From: Mesorhizobium sp.
GTDB taxonomy: Bacteria; Pseudomonadota; Alphaproteobacteria; Rhizobiales; Rhizobiaceae
Assembly (NCBI GenBank): GCA_004020645.1
Contig: SAQL01000007.1
Span: 124,001 to 188,000 of the forward strand
Length of the DNA: 64,000 nucleotides
Direction of reading: 5' to 3'
Shown here: positions 53,300 through 64,000 of the stretch, piece by piece
Layout of the letters: each line of letters begins with the position of its first letter
Numbering within the stretch: the stretch's first letter is position 1
Notes under the pieces: generated by a model
Database searches by the model: none
The model's input: the letters and a program-made list of their open reading frames with translations, nothing else
Told to the model about the DNA's origin: nothing
Made by a program: the position numbers and the translations under genes

Positions 53300-54115
53300 G
53301 TGATAGCGCAAGGCACGGCCCCCGCCCTGAAGTACACGGCGCAGAACGACGCCGCCGAAGCCATCCATGTCGAGAACCTGCACAAAAGATTCGGCGAACT
53401 GCATGTGCTGAAGGGCGTTTCGCTGTCGGCGCGCGACGGTGAGGTCATCGCCATCATCGGCGGCAGCGGCTCGGGCAAGTCGACGCTGCTGCGCTGCATC
53501 AATTGCCTGGAGAACCCGACCAGCGGGATCGTTCGCGTCAATGGCGAGGAGATCCGGATGAAAGCCGACAGTCACGGCCACACCGTTCCCGCCGACCGCA
53601 AGCAGATCGAGCGCATCCGTTCCAAGCTCGGCATGGTCTTCCAGAATTTCAACTTGTGGAGCCACATGACGCTGATCGAGAACGTCATCGAGGTTCCGGT
53701 GCATGTTCTGGGCGTCAAGCGCGACGTGGCCATCGCCGAGGCCGAAAAACTGCTCGCCCGCGTCGGCCTGGCCGAAAAGCGCGATGTCTATCCGGCCTAT
53801 CTGTCGGGCGGCCAGCAGCAGCGCGCGGCTATCGCCCGGGCGCTGGCCATCAATCCGCGCGTCATGCTGTTCGACGAGCCGACCTCGGCGCTCGACCCGG
53901 AACTGATCGGCGAGGTGCTGAAGGTGATCGGCGATCTGGCGCGCGAGGGCCGCACCATGGTGCTGGTGACCCACGAGATGAAGTTCGCCCGCGAAGTCGC
54001 GACGCATGTGGTCTACCTCTACAACGGACTGGTCGAGGAAGAAGGGCCGCCGGAGCAGATCTTCGGCGCGCCCAAATCCGAAAGGCTGAAGCAGTTTCTG
54101 CGCAATGTTGGATGA
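53300..54115 (+). CDS. Amino acid ABC transporter ATP-binding protein (HisP type)
   Basis: The 271-residue ATPase has Walker A GGSGSGKST near 53-61, signature LSGGQQQRAAIAR near 169 and Walker B VMLFDEPTSALD near 191. The HisP-like insert NGEEIRMK...DRKQIERIRSKLGMVFQ is present. It begins at a GTG (53300) 170 bp from the divergent amidinohydrolase gene. It energises uptake with the binding protein and two permeases that follow. Confidence 0.92.
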   Translation: MIAQGTAPALKYTAQNDAAEAIHVENLHKRFGELHVLKGVSLSARDGEVIAIIGGSGSGKSTLLRCINCLENPTSGIVRVNGEEIRMKADSHGHTVPADRKQIERIRSKLGMVFQNFNLWSHMTLIENVIEVPVHVLGVKRDVAIAEAEKLLARVGLAEKRDVYPAYLSGGQQQRAAIARALAINPRVMLFDEPTSALDPELIGEVLKVIGDLAREGRTMVLVTHEMKFAREVATHVVYLYNGLVEEEGPPEQIFGAPKSERLKQFLRNVG

Positions 54116-54171
54116 CTTGCGAGAAAAGCAGACGGGAACGTTAAAACCAAAAAATGGGAGAACTGAAAAAA

Positions 54172-54966
54172 ATGAAACCTTTTCTCAAAACGGCGCTCGC
54201 GGCCGCGCTGATCGCGTTGTCGGGCGCATTTTCGGCAAGCGCCGAACAGATCAAGGTGGGCTTTTCGCCTGAAGCCTATCCGCCGTTTTACTCGCAGGAT
54301 GCTTCCGGCAACTGGGGTGGCTGGGAAGTAGACATCGTCAACGCCATCTGCGGCGAGGCCAAGCTGGATTGCGTATTGACGCCAATCCCGTGGGACGGCC
54401 TTATCCCGGCGCTTAAAACTAAGAAGATCGACGCGATCATGAATTCGATGTCCATTACCGACGAACGCAAGAAGGAAATCGATTTTTCGGAGAAATACTA
54501 CAATACACCGACTGCGGTGATCGGCGCCAAGGATCAGAAATTCGATGCGACGCCAGAGGGGCTGAAAGCCAAGATAGTCGGCGTTCAGTCGTCCACGGTG
54601 CACGCTGCTTACGCCAAGAAGCACTTCACCGATGCTGCCGAGATCAAAGAATACCAGACGCAGGACGAGGCAAATCAGGATCTCGCCGCCGGCCGGATCG
54701 ATGCCACTCAGGCCGATTCGATCGCGCTCGACGCATTTTTGAAGTCAGATCAAGGCAAAGCGTGCTGCGACCTCAAAGGTTATGTCGCACCGGACCTTGA
54801 AGTGCTCGGGCCTGGCGTCGGCGCCGGCGTACGCCAAGGCGACACCGAGCTCAAGGATAAGCTCAATGCCGCAATCAAGGCTATCCGCGCCAATGGCAAG
54901 TATGCCGAAATCACCAAGAAGTACTTCGACTTCGACATCTACGGCGAAGAGTCGCAGTCCAACTGA
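54172..54966 (+). CDS. Basic amino acid ABC transporter substrate-binding protein (ArgT/HisJ type)
   Basis: The 264-residue periplasmic protein has a Sec signal ending in AFSASA-EQ (about residue 24). The family-3 binding motif is VGFSPEAYPPF, then GWEVDIVNAICG and PWDGLIPALKTKKIDAI with DERKKEIDFSEKYY, typical of lysine/arginine/ornithine/histidine binders. GGAG lies 12 bp before the ATG at 54172. The ligand fits the guanidino enzymes encoded divergently. Confidence 0.92.
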   Translation: MKPFLKTALAAALIALSGAFSASAEQIKVGFSPEAYPPFYSQDASGNWGGWEVDIVNAICGEAKLDCVLTPIPWDGLIPALKTKKIDAIMNSMSITDERKKEIDFSEKYYNTPTAVIGAKDQKFDATPEGLKAKIVGVQSSTVHAAYAKKHFTDAAEIKEYQTQDEANQDLAAGRIDATQADSIALDAFLKSDQGKACCDLKGYVAPDLEVLGPGVGAGVRQGDTELKDKLNAAIKAIRANGKYAEITKKYFDFDIYGEESQSN

Positions 54967-55010
54967 CGACAGCGGCATCAAGCCGGGCATGCCTCGCCGC
55001 CATCGTCGCG

Positions 55011-55826
55011 ATGGCACGTCCGGCTTGCTACATCATTGGCGCCGCCTCAACCCGGAAGTCTAGGGGACATAAGCTGAGCGACGTTCTCGCCACCATCTTC
55101 GGAGCCAGTTCGCTGGAATTGCTCTCCTTCCAGCCGCCGAACGGCAGGGGTCTCAGCCTTCTGCATGGGCTGGCAAACTCCGTCGGAATTGCTTTCGGTT
55201 CCTTTGGAGTCGGTCTCGTGATCGGCATCGGCGGCGCTTATGGCAAGCTCTATGGCGGGCCGGTGGTCCGTGACCTGCTGGAAGTCTACACCACCGTGGT
55301 CCGTGCCGTGCCCGAACTGGTGCTGATCCTGCTGCTTTATTTCGCTGGTACCGACCTCATCAACCAGTTGCTCACCGCGCTCGGCCATGCCGCAATCGAT
55401 ATCAACGGTGTTGTCGCCGGGATAGGCGTGCTCGGGGTGGTGCAGGGCGCCTACTCTACCGAAGTCTTGCGCGGCGCGATTCTCGGCATTCCGCAGGGCC
55501 AGATCGAAGCCGCGCGGGCGTATGGAATGCCCCCCGGCCTGCTTCTCAGGCGTATCACGCTACCTGCGATGCTGCCCTTCGCCATCCCAGGGCTGGCAAA
55601 TCTGTGGCTGATCGCCACCAAGGACACCGCGCTTCTCGCGATCGTCGGCGTCAATGAACTGACGCAAACCACACGGACGGCAGCCGGCGCGACGAAGGCT
55701 TATTTCACCTTCTTCATGGCGGCGGACGCGCTCTATCTCGTTCTGACCCTCGTCTCCAACGTCGTCATCGGGCGTGTTGAGCGCTGGGCGCGACGCGGCA
55801 TGCCTTCGATCGCGGGATCTCACTGA
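55011..55826 (+). CDS. Amino acid ABC transporter permease (HisQ type)
   Basis: The 271-residue permease has about five hydrophobic segments and the EAA loop GQIEAARAYGMPPGLLLRRI near 166. The ATG at 55011 lacks a ribosome binding site and the first 20 residues fit the family poorly; the true start may be a weaker codon near 55071, after AGGGGACATA. It is followed by the second permease with a TGATG overlap. Confidence 0.87.
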   Translation: MARPACYIIGAASTRKSRGHKLSDVLATIFGASSLELLSFQPPNGRGLSLLHGLANSVGIAFGSFGVGLVIGIGGAYGKLYGGPVVRDLLEVYTTVVRAVPELVLILLLYFAGTDLINQLLTALGHAAIDINGVVAGIGVLGVVQGAYSTEVLRGAILGIPQGQIEAARAYGMPPGLLLRRITLPAMLPFAIPGLANLWLIATKDTALLAIVGVNELTQTTRTAAGATKAYFTFFMAADALYLVLTLVSNVVIGRVERWARRGMPSIAGSH

Positions 55827-56638
55827 TGGCGGCTGCCGAAACCCCGGTTATTAACGTCGCCGCCCGAGCTTCGCTCTGGATGCGGCCACATCGGATAGCG
55901 CTGATCCTGATTGCGCTGGTTATCATATTGGCGTCGATTTTCCTCATGCGCTGGGATTGGCTGCCCACCTATCTGCCGCTGGCTTTGCAGGGCATATGGC
56001 GGACCATATGGCTGCTGGTGGTGACGTCGGCTCTGGGCATCGCGCTCGCTATCCCCCTCGGCCTCGCGCAGGTGATCGGCCCGCCGATTCTGAGCGTTCC
56101 GGCCAAGGTGTTCTGCACGGTTATTCGTGGTACGCCGCTGCTGCTCCAGCTCTGGCTGCTCTACTTCGGACTCGGTTCGCTGTTTCCACAATTTCCGTGG
56201 ATACGCGAGTCGTTCCTCTGGCCCATTCTCAGGCAAGCATGGCCCTACGCGGTTCTTTCGCTGACGATTTCCTATGCTGGCTACGAAGGCGAAATAATGC
56301 GTGGCGCCTTCGCAGGCGTACCGAAAGGTCAACTCGAGGCGGCCCGAGCTTTCGGCATGAGCCGTTGGAAAATGTTCAGGCGAGTATGGCTTCCGCAGGC
56401 GATCCACCGGGCGCTGCCGACGCTGGCCGGCGAAACCGTTCTCCAGCTGAAGGCAACACCGCTGGTGGCGACCATAACCATGGTGGACATCTATGCCGTA
56501 GCCTCGAGGGTGCGCCAGGATCTGTTCGTCACCTACGAACCCTTGCTGCTTCTGGCGTTGGTCTATATGGCCATCACCGGTATCCTGGTCTTCGGCTTCC
56601 GCCGGCTCGAGGCGCGGATTCCGAACCGGCTCGGCTGA
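55826..56638 (+). CDS. Amino acid ABC transporter permease (HisM type)
   Basis: The 270-residue permease has five to six hydrophobic segments and the EAA loop GQLEAARAFGMSRWKMFRRV near 172. It overlaps the stop of the preceding permease (TGATG) and pairs with it in the membrane. Confidence 0.92.
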   Translation: MAAAETPVINVAARASLWMRPHRIALILIALVIILASIFLMRWDWLPTYLPLALQGIWRTIWLLVVTSALGIALAIPLGLAQVIGPPILSVPAKVFCTVIRGTPLLLQLWLLYFGLGSLFPQFPWIRESFLWPILRQAWPYAVLSLTISYAGYEGEIMRGAFAGVPKGQLEAARAFGMSRWKMFRRVWLPQAIHRALPTLAGETVLQLKATPLVATITMVDIYAVASRVRQDLFVTYEPLLLLALVYMAITGILVFGFRRLEARIPNRLG

Positions 56639-56654
56639 ATTCAGGATCTACGAA

Positions 56655-57656
56655 ATGCAACTCAGTCTCGACCAGGCGACAGGGCTGTGCCGGATGGCGG
56701 CGCTCGGCGCCGGCGCCAATGAAGAAGCGGCGCGGTCGCTCGCAGCCTCCATCGTAGCGGCCGAGGCGGAAGGTCTGTCGACGGTCGGATTGTCGCATTT
56801 CATCGACTATCTCGAAGCGCTGGAGGCCGGCCGCATCGACGGCAAGGCCGAGCCGGTCATCACCAGGCCGGCTTTGGCGGTCTATCTCTCCGACGCGCGC
56901 GGCGGTCTGGCGCATACCGGCTTCGACCGCACCATCGACGATCTCGCCAAGGCGGCGCGCCTGTTCGGCGTTGCCATCTTTTCGCAGAAGAATGCCTATA
57001 CATGCGGCGCGCTCGGCTATTTCACCGGGCGGCTGGCCGCGCAGGGCCTGGTGTCCTTCGCCGCGACCAACGGACCGGCCGTGCTTGCCGGCTCGGGCTC
57101 GGTCAAGCCGGTCTATTGCACCAACCCGATGTCCTTCGCCGCGCCCGCCGCCGACGGAGCGCCGCTGGTGATCGACCAGTCGTCGAGCGCTACCGCTTTC
57201 GTCAACATCCGCAAGGCGGCCGAGGACGGCAAGAGAATTCCAGAAGGCTGGGCACTGGACGCGAGCGGCAACCCGACCACCGATCCCGCCGCCGCCATGA
57301 AAGGCGCGATGCTTGCCTTCGGCGGCCAGCGCGGCGCCAATATCGCGCTGATGGTCGAAGTGCTGGCGGCCGGCCTGTCGGGCGCCAACTGGTCGCTCGA
57401 TGCGCCATGGTTCAGTGGCGGACCGGACAGTCCGGGAACCGGCCTCTTTGTGCTGGCCGTCGAGCCCAAGCTGCTCGATCCGGATTTCGAGAAGCGCATG
57501 AAAGACCAGCTCGAACGGTTGCGCCGCCGCTACGGCGTGCATGTCCCCGGCCGTGCCCGGGCCGAAGCGGCTGAGAAGGCAGCGGCACGGGGCATAACGG
57601 CTCCGAAAGCCGTGGTGCAGCGCATCTCCGAATTCGCCGCCCGGTATTCTTCCTGA
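56655..57656 (+). CDS. Ldh/MDH-2 family NAD(P)H-dependent oxidoreductase
   Basis: The 333-residue enzyme belongs to the malate/L-lactate dehydrogenase type 2 family, which includes delta1-piperideine/pyrroline-2-carboxylate reductases. The visible marks are GLSTVGLSHFIDYL near 36-49, the active-site region KNAYTCGALGYFTGR near 111, and CTNPMSFAAP near 155. It lies 16 bp after the permease and is probably in the transporter operon. A role in handling a cyclic imino acid made from an imported basic amino acid fits, but is inferred. Confidence 0.85.
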   Translation: MQLSLDQATGLCRMAALGAGANEEAARSLAASIVAAEAEGLSTVGLSHFIDYLEALEAGRIDGKAEPVITRPALAVYLSDARGGLAHTGFDRTIDDLAKAARLFGVAIFSQKNAYTCGALGYFTGRLAAQGLVSFAATNGPAVLAGSGSVKPVYCTNPMSFAAPAADGAPLVIDQSSSATAFVNIRKAAEDGKRIPEGWALDASGNPTTDPAAAMKGAMLAFGGQRGANIALMVEVLAAGLSGANWSLDAPWFSGGPDSPGTGLFVLAVEPKLLDPDFEKRMKDQLERLRRRYGVHVPGRARAEAAEKAAARGITAPKAVVQRISEFAARYSS

Positions 57657-57886
57657 AGACGTCCACACCTTTCGGATAGTCGACAACGGGCGTACTTGCC
57701 GTTACGCTCAGGTTGCGTTCATCGAGCCACGTTTCGGAAAACAGAAGTCACCCGAAAACCCCGCGTCGGCTGGGTTTTCCGGGCTCTCCCGCATCTGACC
57801 AGTAACATGCATTTCCCGGTCAACTTTTGTTCATTTGATTTTGACTGGGGTGGCGGCTGTTTGCGCGGCAGCAAAAGAGGAACCCA

Positions 57887-58331
57887 ATGGCCGCAAGCAC
57901 CGACAATTAATCTTTTCGTCCCGGCCCTTGGCAGCCTCTATGCGGCGCTGAACACCACCTCTGAAACCATCCTGCGCGCCGCGGCCGGCATCTTCCTCAC
58001 CATCCATGGCTCTGGCAAGATCACCGACCCGCTCGGCGCCGCCGCGATGGTCGAAGGCCTTGGCTTCTATCCTGGCGCGTTCTGGTCGGTGCTGCTTGCC
58101 TGCACCGAATTCTTCGGCGGCATTTTCATCGCGATAGGTCTCTTGACCCGCCCGGCCGCCCTCGCCGGAATGTTCGTGCTTCTGGTCACCGTCTGGTTCC
58201 ATTGGGTCACCATGGGCGAGGGCTTTTCGGGGGCTGAAAAATCGCTGCTGTGGGCGGCAATCCTGTTCTTCTTCGTTATCCGCGGCGGCAACCGCCAATC
58301 GGTCGACGCGCGTATCGGCAAGGCCTTCTGA
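57887..58331 (+). pseudogene. DoxX-family membrane protein with an apparent +1 frameshift
   Basis: The body of about 135 residues (LGSLYAALNTTSETILR onward, four hydrophobic segments) is a DoxX-type protein. The ATG at 57887 has AGAGGA upstream but reads only MAASTDN before a TAA at 57908. Skipping one base at 57908 joins it to NLFVPALGSLYAAL in the next frame. Either one base was gained (or misread), or translation starts at another codon such as a TTG upstream in the long frame. The rest of the frame is intact, so the gene may be only recently damaged. Confidence 0.65.
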
Positions 58332-58449
58332 CGCGGTCCAAACAAGGGCGTTGGCGACTCATCGTCGCCCTTTGCCTTTGACGCGAAACCGACTATGAAA
58401 CGGCTTCAGCCAAGCACCAGTAAATCTGGAAACTGCGCCGGAGCCAGCA

Positions 58450-59424
58450 ATGACCGAAATCCTGCAGACCCCAAAGCTCGTCGTCGTGTTCGGCGGCTCC
58501 GGCTTTGTCGGCCGCCATGTGGTCCGGGCGCTGGCCAGGCGCGGCTACCGCATCAGGGTCGCCTGCCGCCGGCCCGATCTCGCCGGCCATCTGCAGCCGC
58601 TCGGCAATGTCGGCCAGATCCAGCCGGTGCAGGCCAATGTCCGCGTGCGCTGGTCGGTCGACCGCGCCGTGCAGGGCGCCGACCATGTCGTCAATTTGGT
58701 GGCCATCCTGCATGAGAGCGGCCGGCAGAAATTCACGTCCGTCCACGAATTCGGCGCACGCGCGGTCGCCGAAGCGGCGCGCGCCGTCGGCGCCGGCCTC
58801 ACCCATATCTCGGCGCTGGGCGCCGATCTGAGCGCGCAATCGGACTATGCGCGCACCAAGGCGCTCGGCGAAAAGGCGGTTCTGGAAACGATCAGCGATG
58901 CCGTCATCTTGCGGCCGTCGATCAATTTCGGGCCGGAGGACAGCTTCTTCAACCGCTTCGCCAACATGGCGCGCTATTCGCCGGTCCTGCCGCTGATCGG
59001 CGGCGGGCAGACCAAATTCCAGCCGGTCTATGTCGGCGATGTCGCCGAAGCGGTGGCGCGCTCGGTCGACGGCAAAGTCCAGGGCGGCCGGATCTATGAG
59101 CTTGGCGGACCGCAGGTGCTCACCTTCAAGCAGTGCATGCAGGAAATGCTTGCCATGATCGACCGCAAGCGGCTCCTGGTGTCGGTGCCGTGGTGGGTGG
59201 CGAACATGCAGGCATCGATCCTCGGGCTTTTGCCCAATCCGCTATTGACCAAGGATCAGGTCCTGCAATTGCGCGAGCACAACATCGTGTCGGAAGCGGC
59301 CATCAGGGAAAACCGGACGCTCGCCGGTCTCGATATCCAGCCACAGTCGATCGGCAGCATCCTGCCGAGCTATCTCTGGCGCTACCGACCCGCCGGCCAG
59401 TTCCAGCGCAAGACGGCGGCCTAA
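58450..59424 (+). CDS. NDUFA9-like NAD(P)-binding protein of the SDR superfamily
   Basis: The 324-residue extended SDR has the nucleotide motif VVFGGSGFVGRHVV at about 11-24 and HISALGAD, followed by YARTKALGE. In mitochondria the relative NDUFA9 is an accessory subunit of complex I, and alphaproteobacterial proteins of this type are widely annotated as such. Whether it binds complex I here is not known. It is 118 bp from the DoxX-like gene. Confidence 0.85.
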   Translation: MTEILQTPKLVVVFGGSGFVGRHVVRALARRGYRIRVACRRPDLAGHLQPLGNVGQIQPVQANVRVRWSVDRAVQGADHVVNLVAILHESGRQKFTSVHEFGARAVAEAARAVGAGLTHISALGADLSAQSDYARTKALGEKAVLETISDAVILRPSINFGPEDSFFNRFANMARYSPVLPLIGGGQTKFQPVYVGDVAEAVARSVDGKVQGGRIYELGGPQVLTFKQCMQEMLAMIDRKRLLVSVPWWVANMQASILGLLPNPLLTKDQVLQLREHNIVSEAAIRENRTLAGLDIQPQSIGSILPSYLWRYRPAGQFQRKTAA

Positions 59425-59496
59425 CCAATCAGGCGCTCACTAGAGCGGTTCAGCTTTTGATAGAACTGCCGAACGGCTATAAGTATTTGTTTTTAC

Positions 59497-59540
59497 GCAA
59501 TTCCGGACGGAAAACCGCTACGCACTTTTCCTGGAATTGC
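59497..59540. repeat. Dispersed palindrome holding the P450 stop codon
   Basis: The arms GCAATTCC (59497) and GGAATTGC (ending 59540) enclose GGACGG and the core AACCGCTACGCACTTTT, which it shares with the element at 10573-10620. A second word, TAGAGCGGTTCAGC (59441), precedes it. The last seven or so codons and the stop of the P450 gene lie inside. Confidence 0.7.
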
Positions 59541-60912
59541 TCCAACGGCGTCGCGTGACCTGCATCGGCAGTCCGCCCTGCGGTTGCGTCGTCAGTTTCT
59601 GCACCGGCCACGGTTTGGTCTCGGCGGTGGTGTCGAAGCGGAAACGCGACAGCATGATGGCCAGCGCGATGATCGCCTCCTGCATGGCAAAGCTGGCGCC
59701 GATGCAGACGCGAGGACCGGCGCCGAACGGCAAATACTGGAAGCGGTCGATCTTCTCGCGATTTCCTGGATGGAAGCGTTCGGGCATGAAGGCGTCGGGC
59801 CTGTCCCACAGCTTGCGATGGCGGTGGACGACCCAGGGCATGACCAGCACCGCGGCGCGCCTCGGTATGTAGAGGCTGTTCCAGGTTTCGGGCTCGATAG
59901 GCTCGCGGTTAATCGACGGCGCCGGCGGATAGAGCCTGAGCGCCTCCTCGAAGGCGGCGCGGGTGAACGGCATGGCGTCGAGCCACTTTGTCGGGTCGGG
60001 CTCGCGCGCCAGCACCGCATCGATTTCGCGCTCGATCTTTTCCCGCTCCCAAGGCGCTTCGGCCAAGCAATAGAGCGTCCAGCCGAGCGCACGCGCCGTG
60101 GTCTCGTGGCCGGCGCCGATGAAGGTGATGATGTTGTCCTCGACCTCGGCGCGCGTCAGCCCATCCGGTCCCTCCGCCTTGAGCAAAAGCGTGAGAAAAT
60201 CCTGCGGCACCTTGTCCGGATCGCGCTTGAGCCGCTCTTCGCGCATCTTGACGGTGTCGGTGACGATCTTGCGGAAATAGGCCATGGTCTTGCGGCCGCG
60301 GATGCGGGTCAGGCGCGGCAGCCAGTCGGGCGCCCGCAACAGGTCGAGCGGATCGACTCGGCCCATGGTCTCGAACAGCCGGTCGATCTCCTTGGCGAAG
60401 CTGCCTGGCTCGCCTGATATCTCGCCGGAAAACAACGTCTCGGCCAAGATGTCAAAGGTAAGCAGCGTCATGTCGTGAGCGATATCCGACGTGCCGCCGC
60501 CCTCGTAGCGGGTGACGAACTCGCGCGTGCGCCTCAGCATCGGCTCGGCAAAACCGAAGATGTGGCGCGGCGTGAACACCGGCGCCATCGCCTTGCGCGA
60601 GCGCCTCCATACCTCGCCCTCAGCGGTCAGCAGGCCGTCGCGCAGGATCGGCCGCAGGATCATCTGGCGAACCGTCGCCATCTTGTAGTTTTTCGCATTG
60701 TCGACCAGCACGTGGCGAATGAGGCCGGGGTCGTTGGCGATGACCAGCGGCCCGCCGATTCCGGTGACCGAAATCCAGGGCTGGTTGTAGGTCGGCTCGC
60801 CCCACAGTTCGAGCGGATTGCGATAGACGATGCGGATCATCTCGAGCGTCGAAGGCGGCGAGGCACGCGGCTTCGGCGCCGGCGGGACGAAGGGGGCGGG
60901 CTGACTGTCCAT
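59518..60912 (-). CDS. Cytochrome P450
   Basis: The 464-residue haem monooxygenase has the I-helix motif GAGHETTAR near 270, the ExxR motif EEALRLYPP near 325 and the haem-ligand loop FGAGPRVCIG near 408 with the axial cysteine. There is no N-terminal anchor, so it is soluble. I chose the ATG at 60912 with GGAG upstream. Its final residues (SNSRKSA) come from a dispersed repeat, so the gene's end has been reshaped. No ferredoxin partner gene is seen nearby. The substrate is unknown. Confidence 0.93.
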   Translation of the reverse strand: MDSQPAPFVPPAPKPRASPPSTLEMIRIVYRNPLELWGEPTYNQPWISVTGIGGPLVIANDPGLIRHVLVDNAKNYKMATVRQMILRPILRDGLLTAEGEVWRRSRKAMAPVFTPRHIFGFAEPMLRRTREFVTRYEGGGTSDIAHDMTLLTFDILAETLFSGEISGEPGSFAKEIDRLFETMGRVDPLDLLRAPDWLPRLTRIRGRKTMAYFRKIVTDTVKMREERLKRDPDKVPQDFLTLLLKAEGPDGLTRAEVEDNIITFIGAGHETTARALGWTLYCLAEAPWEREKIEREIDAVLAREPDPTKWLDAMPFTRAAFEEALRLYPPAPSINREPIEPETWNSLYIPRRAAVLVMPWVVHRHRKLWDRPDAFMPERFHPGNREKIDRFQYLPFGAGPRVCIGASFAMQEAIIALAIMLSRFRFDTTAETKPWPVQKLTTQPQGGLPMQVTRRRWSNSRKSA

Positions 60913-63726
<2,814 letters not shown>

Positions 63727-63885
63727 ACCCCAAGCCAGGCGCTCAGTTTCGGACGCTTAAGGGATTGGCAGGCCTAGGCTGACCAACGGCGCCTGCTGCG
63801 TCGCAACAAAGATCACTGAGGCCGGCCGGAACGGAAGAGCACTCCAAGGCATTGTAATCGATCACAATCGCCGCAGGAGGCACTC

Positions 63886-63963
63886 ATGGGACGTGGCATT
63901 TTGCTCTGGCTTCTCGGAGTCCCGATTCCGATCATTATTCTTATCATGCTTTTCGCGCGGTAG
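63886..63963 (+). CDS. 25-residue hydrophobic membrane peptide
   Basis: This short frame reads MGRGILLWLLGVPIPIIILI then MLFAR and a TAG stop. A strong AGGAGG lies 6 bp before the ATG. The sequence is one membrane span with two prolines and a basic start. I recall near-identical tiny proteins in other alphaproteobacteria. No function is known to me. Confidence 0.75.
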   Translation: MGRGILLWLLGVPIPIIILIMLFAR

Positions 63964-64000
63964 GGGGCCGACATGCAGTCAACCCTAACGGCTGTCGACG

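Noticed and set aside
63973..64000. ATG followed by nine open codons at the right edge
   Set aside because: Too short to judge, and the ribosome binding site (GGGGGCC) is not convincing.

Overview
The window reads as chromosomal DNA of a Mesorhizobium-type alphaproteobacterium. The grounds are the succinoglycan-like exo gene order exoL-A-M-O-N-P, an ExoX/SyrA-type repressor, a class II AroA, the NasS/NasT nitrate system, and short palindromic repeats typical of rhizobial spacers. Coding density is high and GC is about 60 to 65 percent. The genus is an inference from gene content and memory of related proteins; no database search was possible.

Positions 70-24000 hold an exopolysaccharide (EPS) locus. 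It encodes the priming transferase ExoY, outer-membrane/periplasmic ExoF, chain-length kinase ExoP, polymerase ExoQ, a Wzx/ExoT flippase, the glucosyltransferases ExoA, ExoL, ExoM and ExoO, a second ExoO-like and a GT4 transferase, glycanase ExoK, ExoN (UDP-glucose), a UDP-glucose dehydrogenase (UDP-glucuronate) and repressor ExoX. Three genes do not belong to the succinoglycan set. One is a phosphoribosyltransferase-HAD phosphatase fusion (9497-10519). The other two are a GMC oxidoreductase and a small Tat-signal partner (11776-13682). Together they can be read as a route that adds ribofuranose from PRPP and oxidises it to riburonic acid, the terminal sugar I recall from Mesorhizobium loti EPS. 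A 15-bp motif recurs in three promoter regions of the locus.

Positions 24000-31000 are accessory and metabolic: an orphan TIR-like protein with an unassigned beta-rich C-terminal domain (a possible defence effector), a short-chain dehydrogenase (SDR), a glycoamylase-like enzyme, an aldehyde dehydrogenase, a 2-hydroxyacid dehydrogenase and a small membrane protein.

Positions 31000-43850 form a complete nitrate assimilation locus on the minus strand: nasT-nasS, nrtA-nrtB-nrtD, then narK-nirB-nirD-nasA. Both structural operons start with a sigma-54 promoter and a leader carrying an ANTAR-type hexaloop hairpin and a terminator, so NasT antitermination can be read from the DNA. The second promoter-leader is a duplicate of the first. 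It still carries a truncated nrtA start, and a fragment of the nirB start lies just after nrtD, so the history of the rearrangement is visible. A 156-bp palindromic repeat is inserted in frame inside nasA.

Positions 44000-49700 are housekeeping: tRNA-Ala(GGC), a FYDLN-family acidic protein, aroA-(membrane protein)-cmk with overlapping genes, and rpsA. Positions 49786-57656 look like an arginine/guanidino-compound locus: an SDR, an AruI-like ThDP decarboxylase and an arginine-deiminase-superfamily enzyme, divergent from a basic amino acid ABC transporter and an Ldh-family reductase. The window closes with a DoxX-like gene that seems frameshifted, an NDUFA9-like protein, a cytochrome P450, gyrB and a 25-residue membrane peptide.
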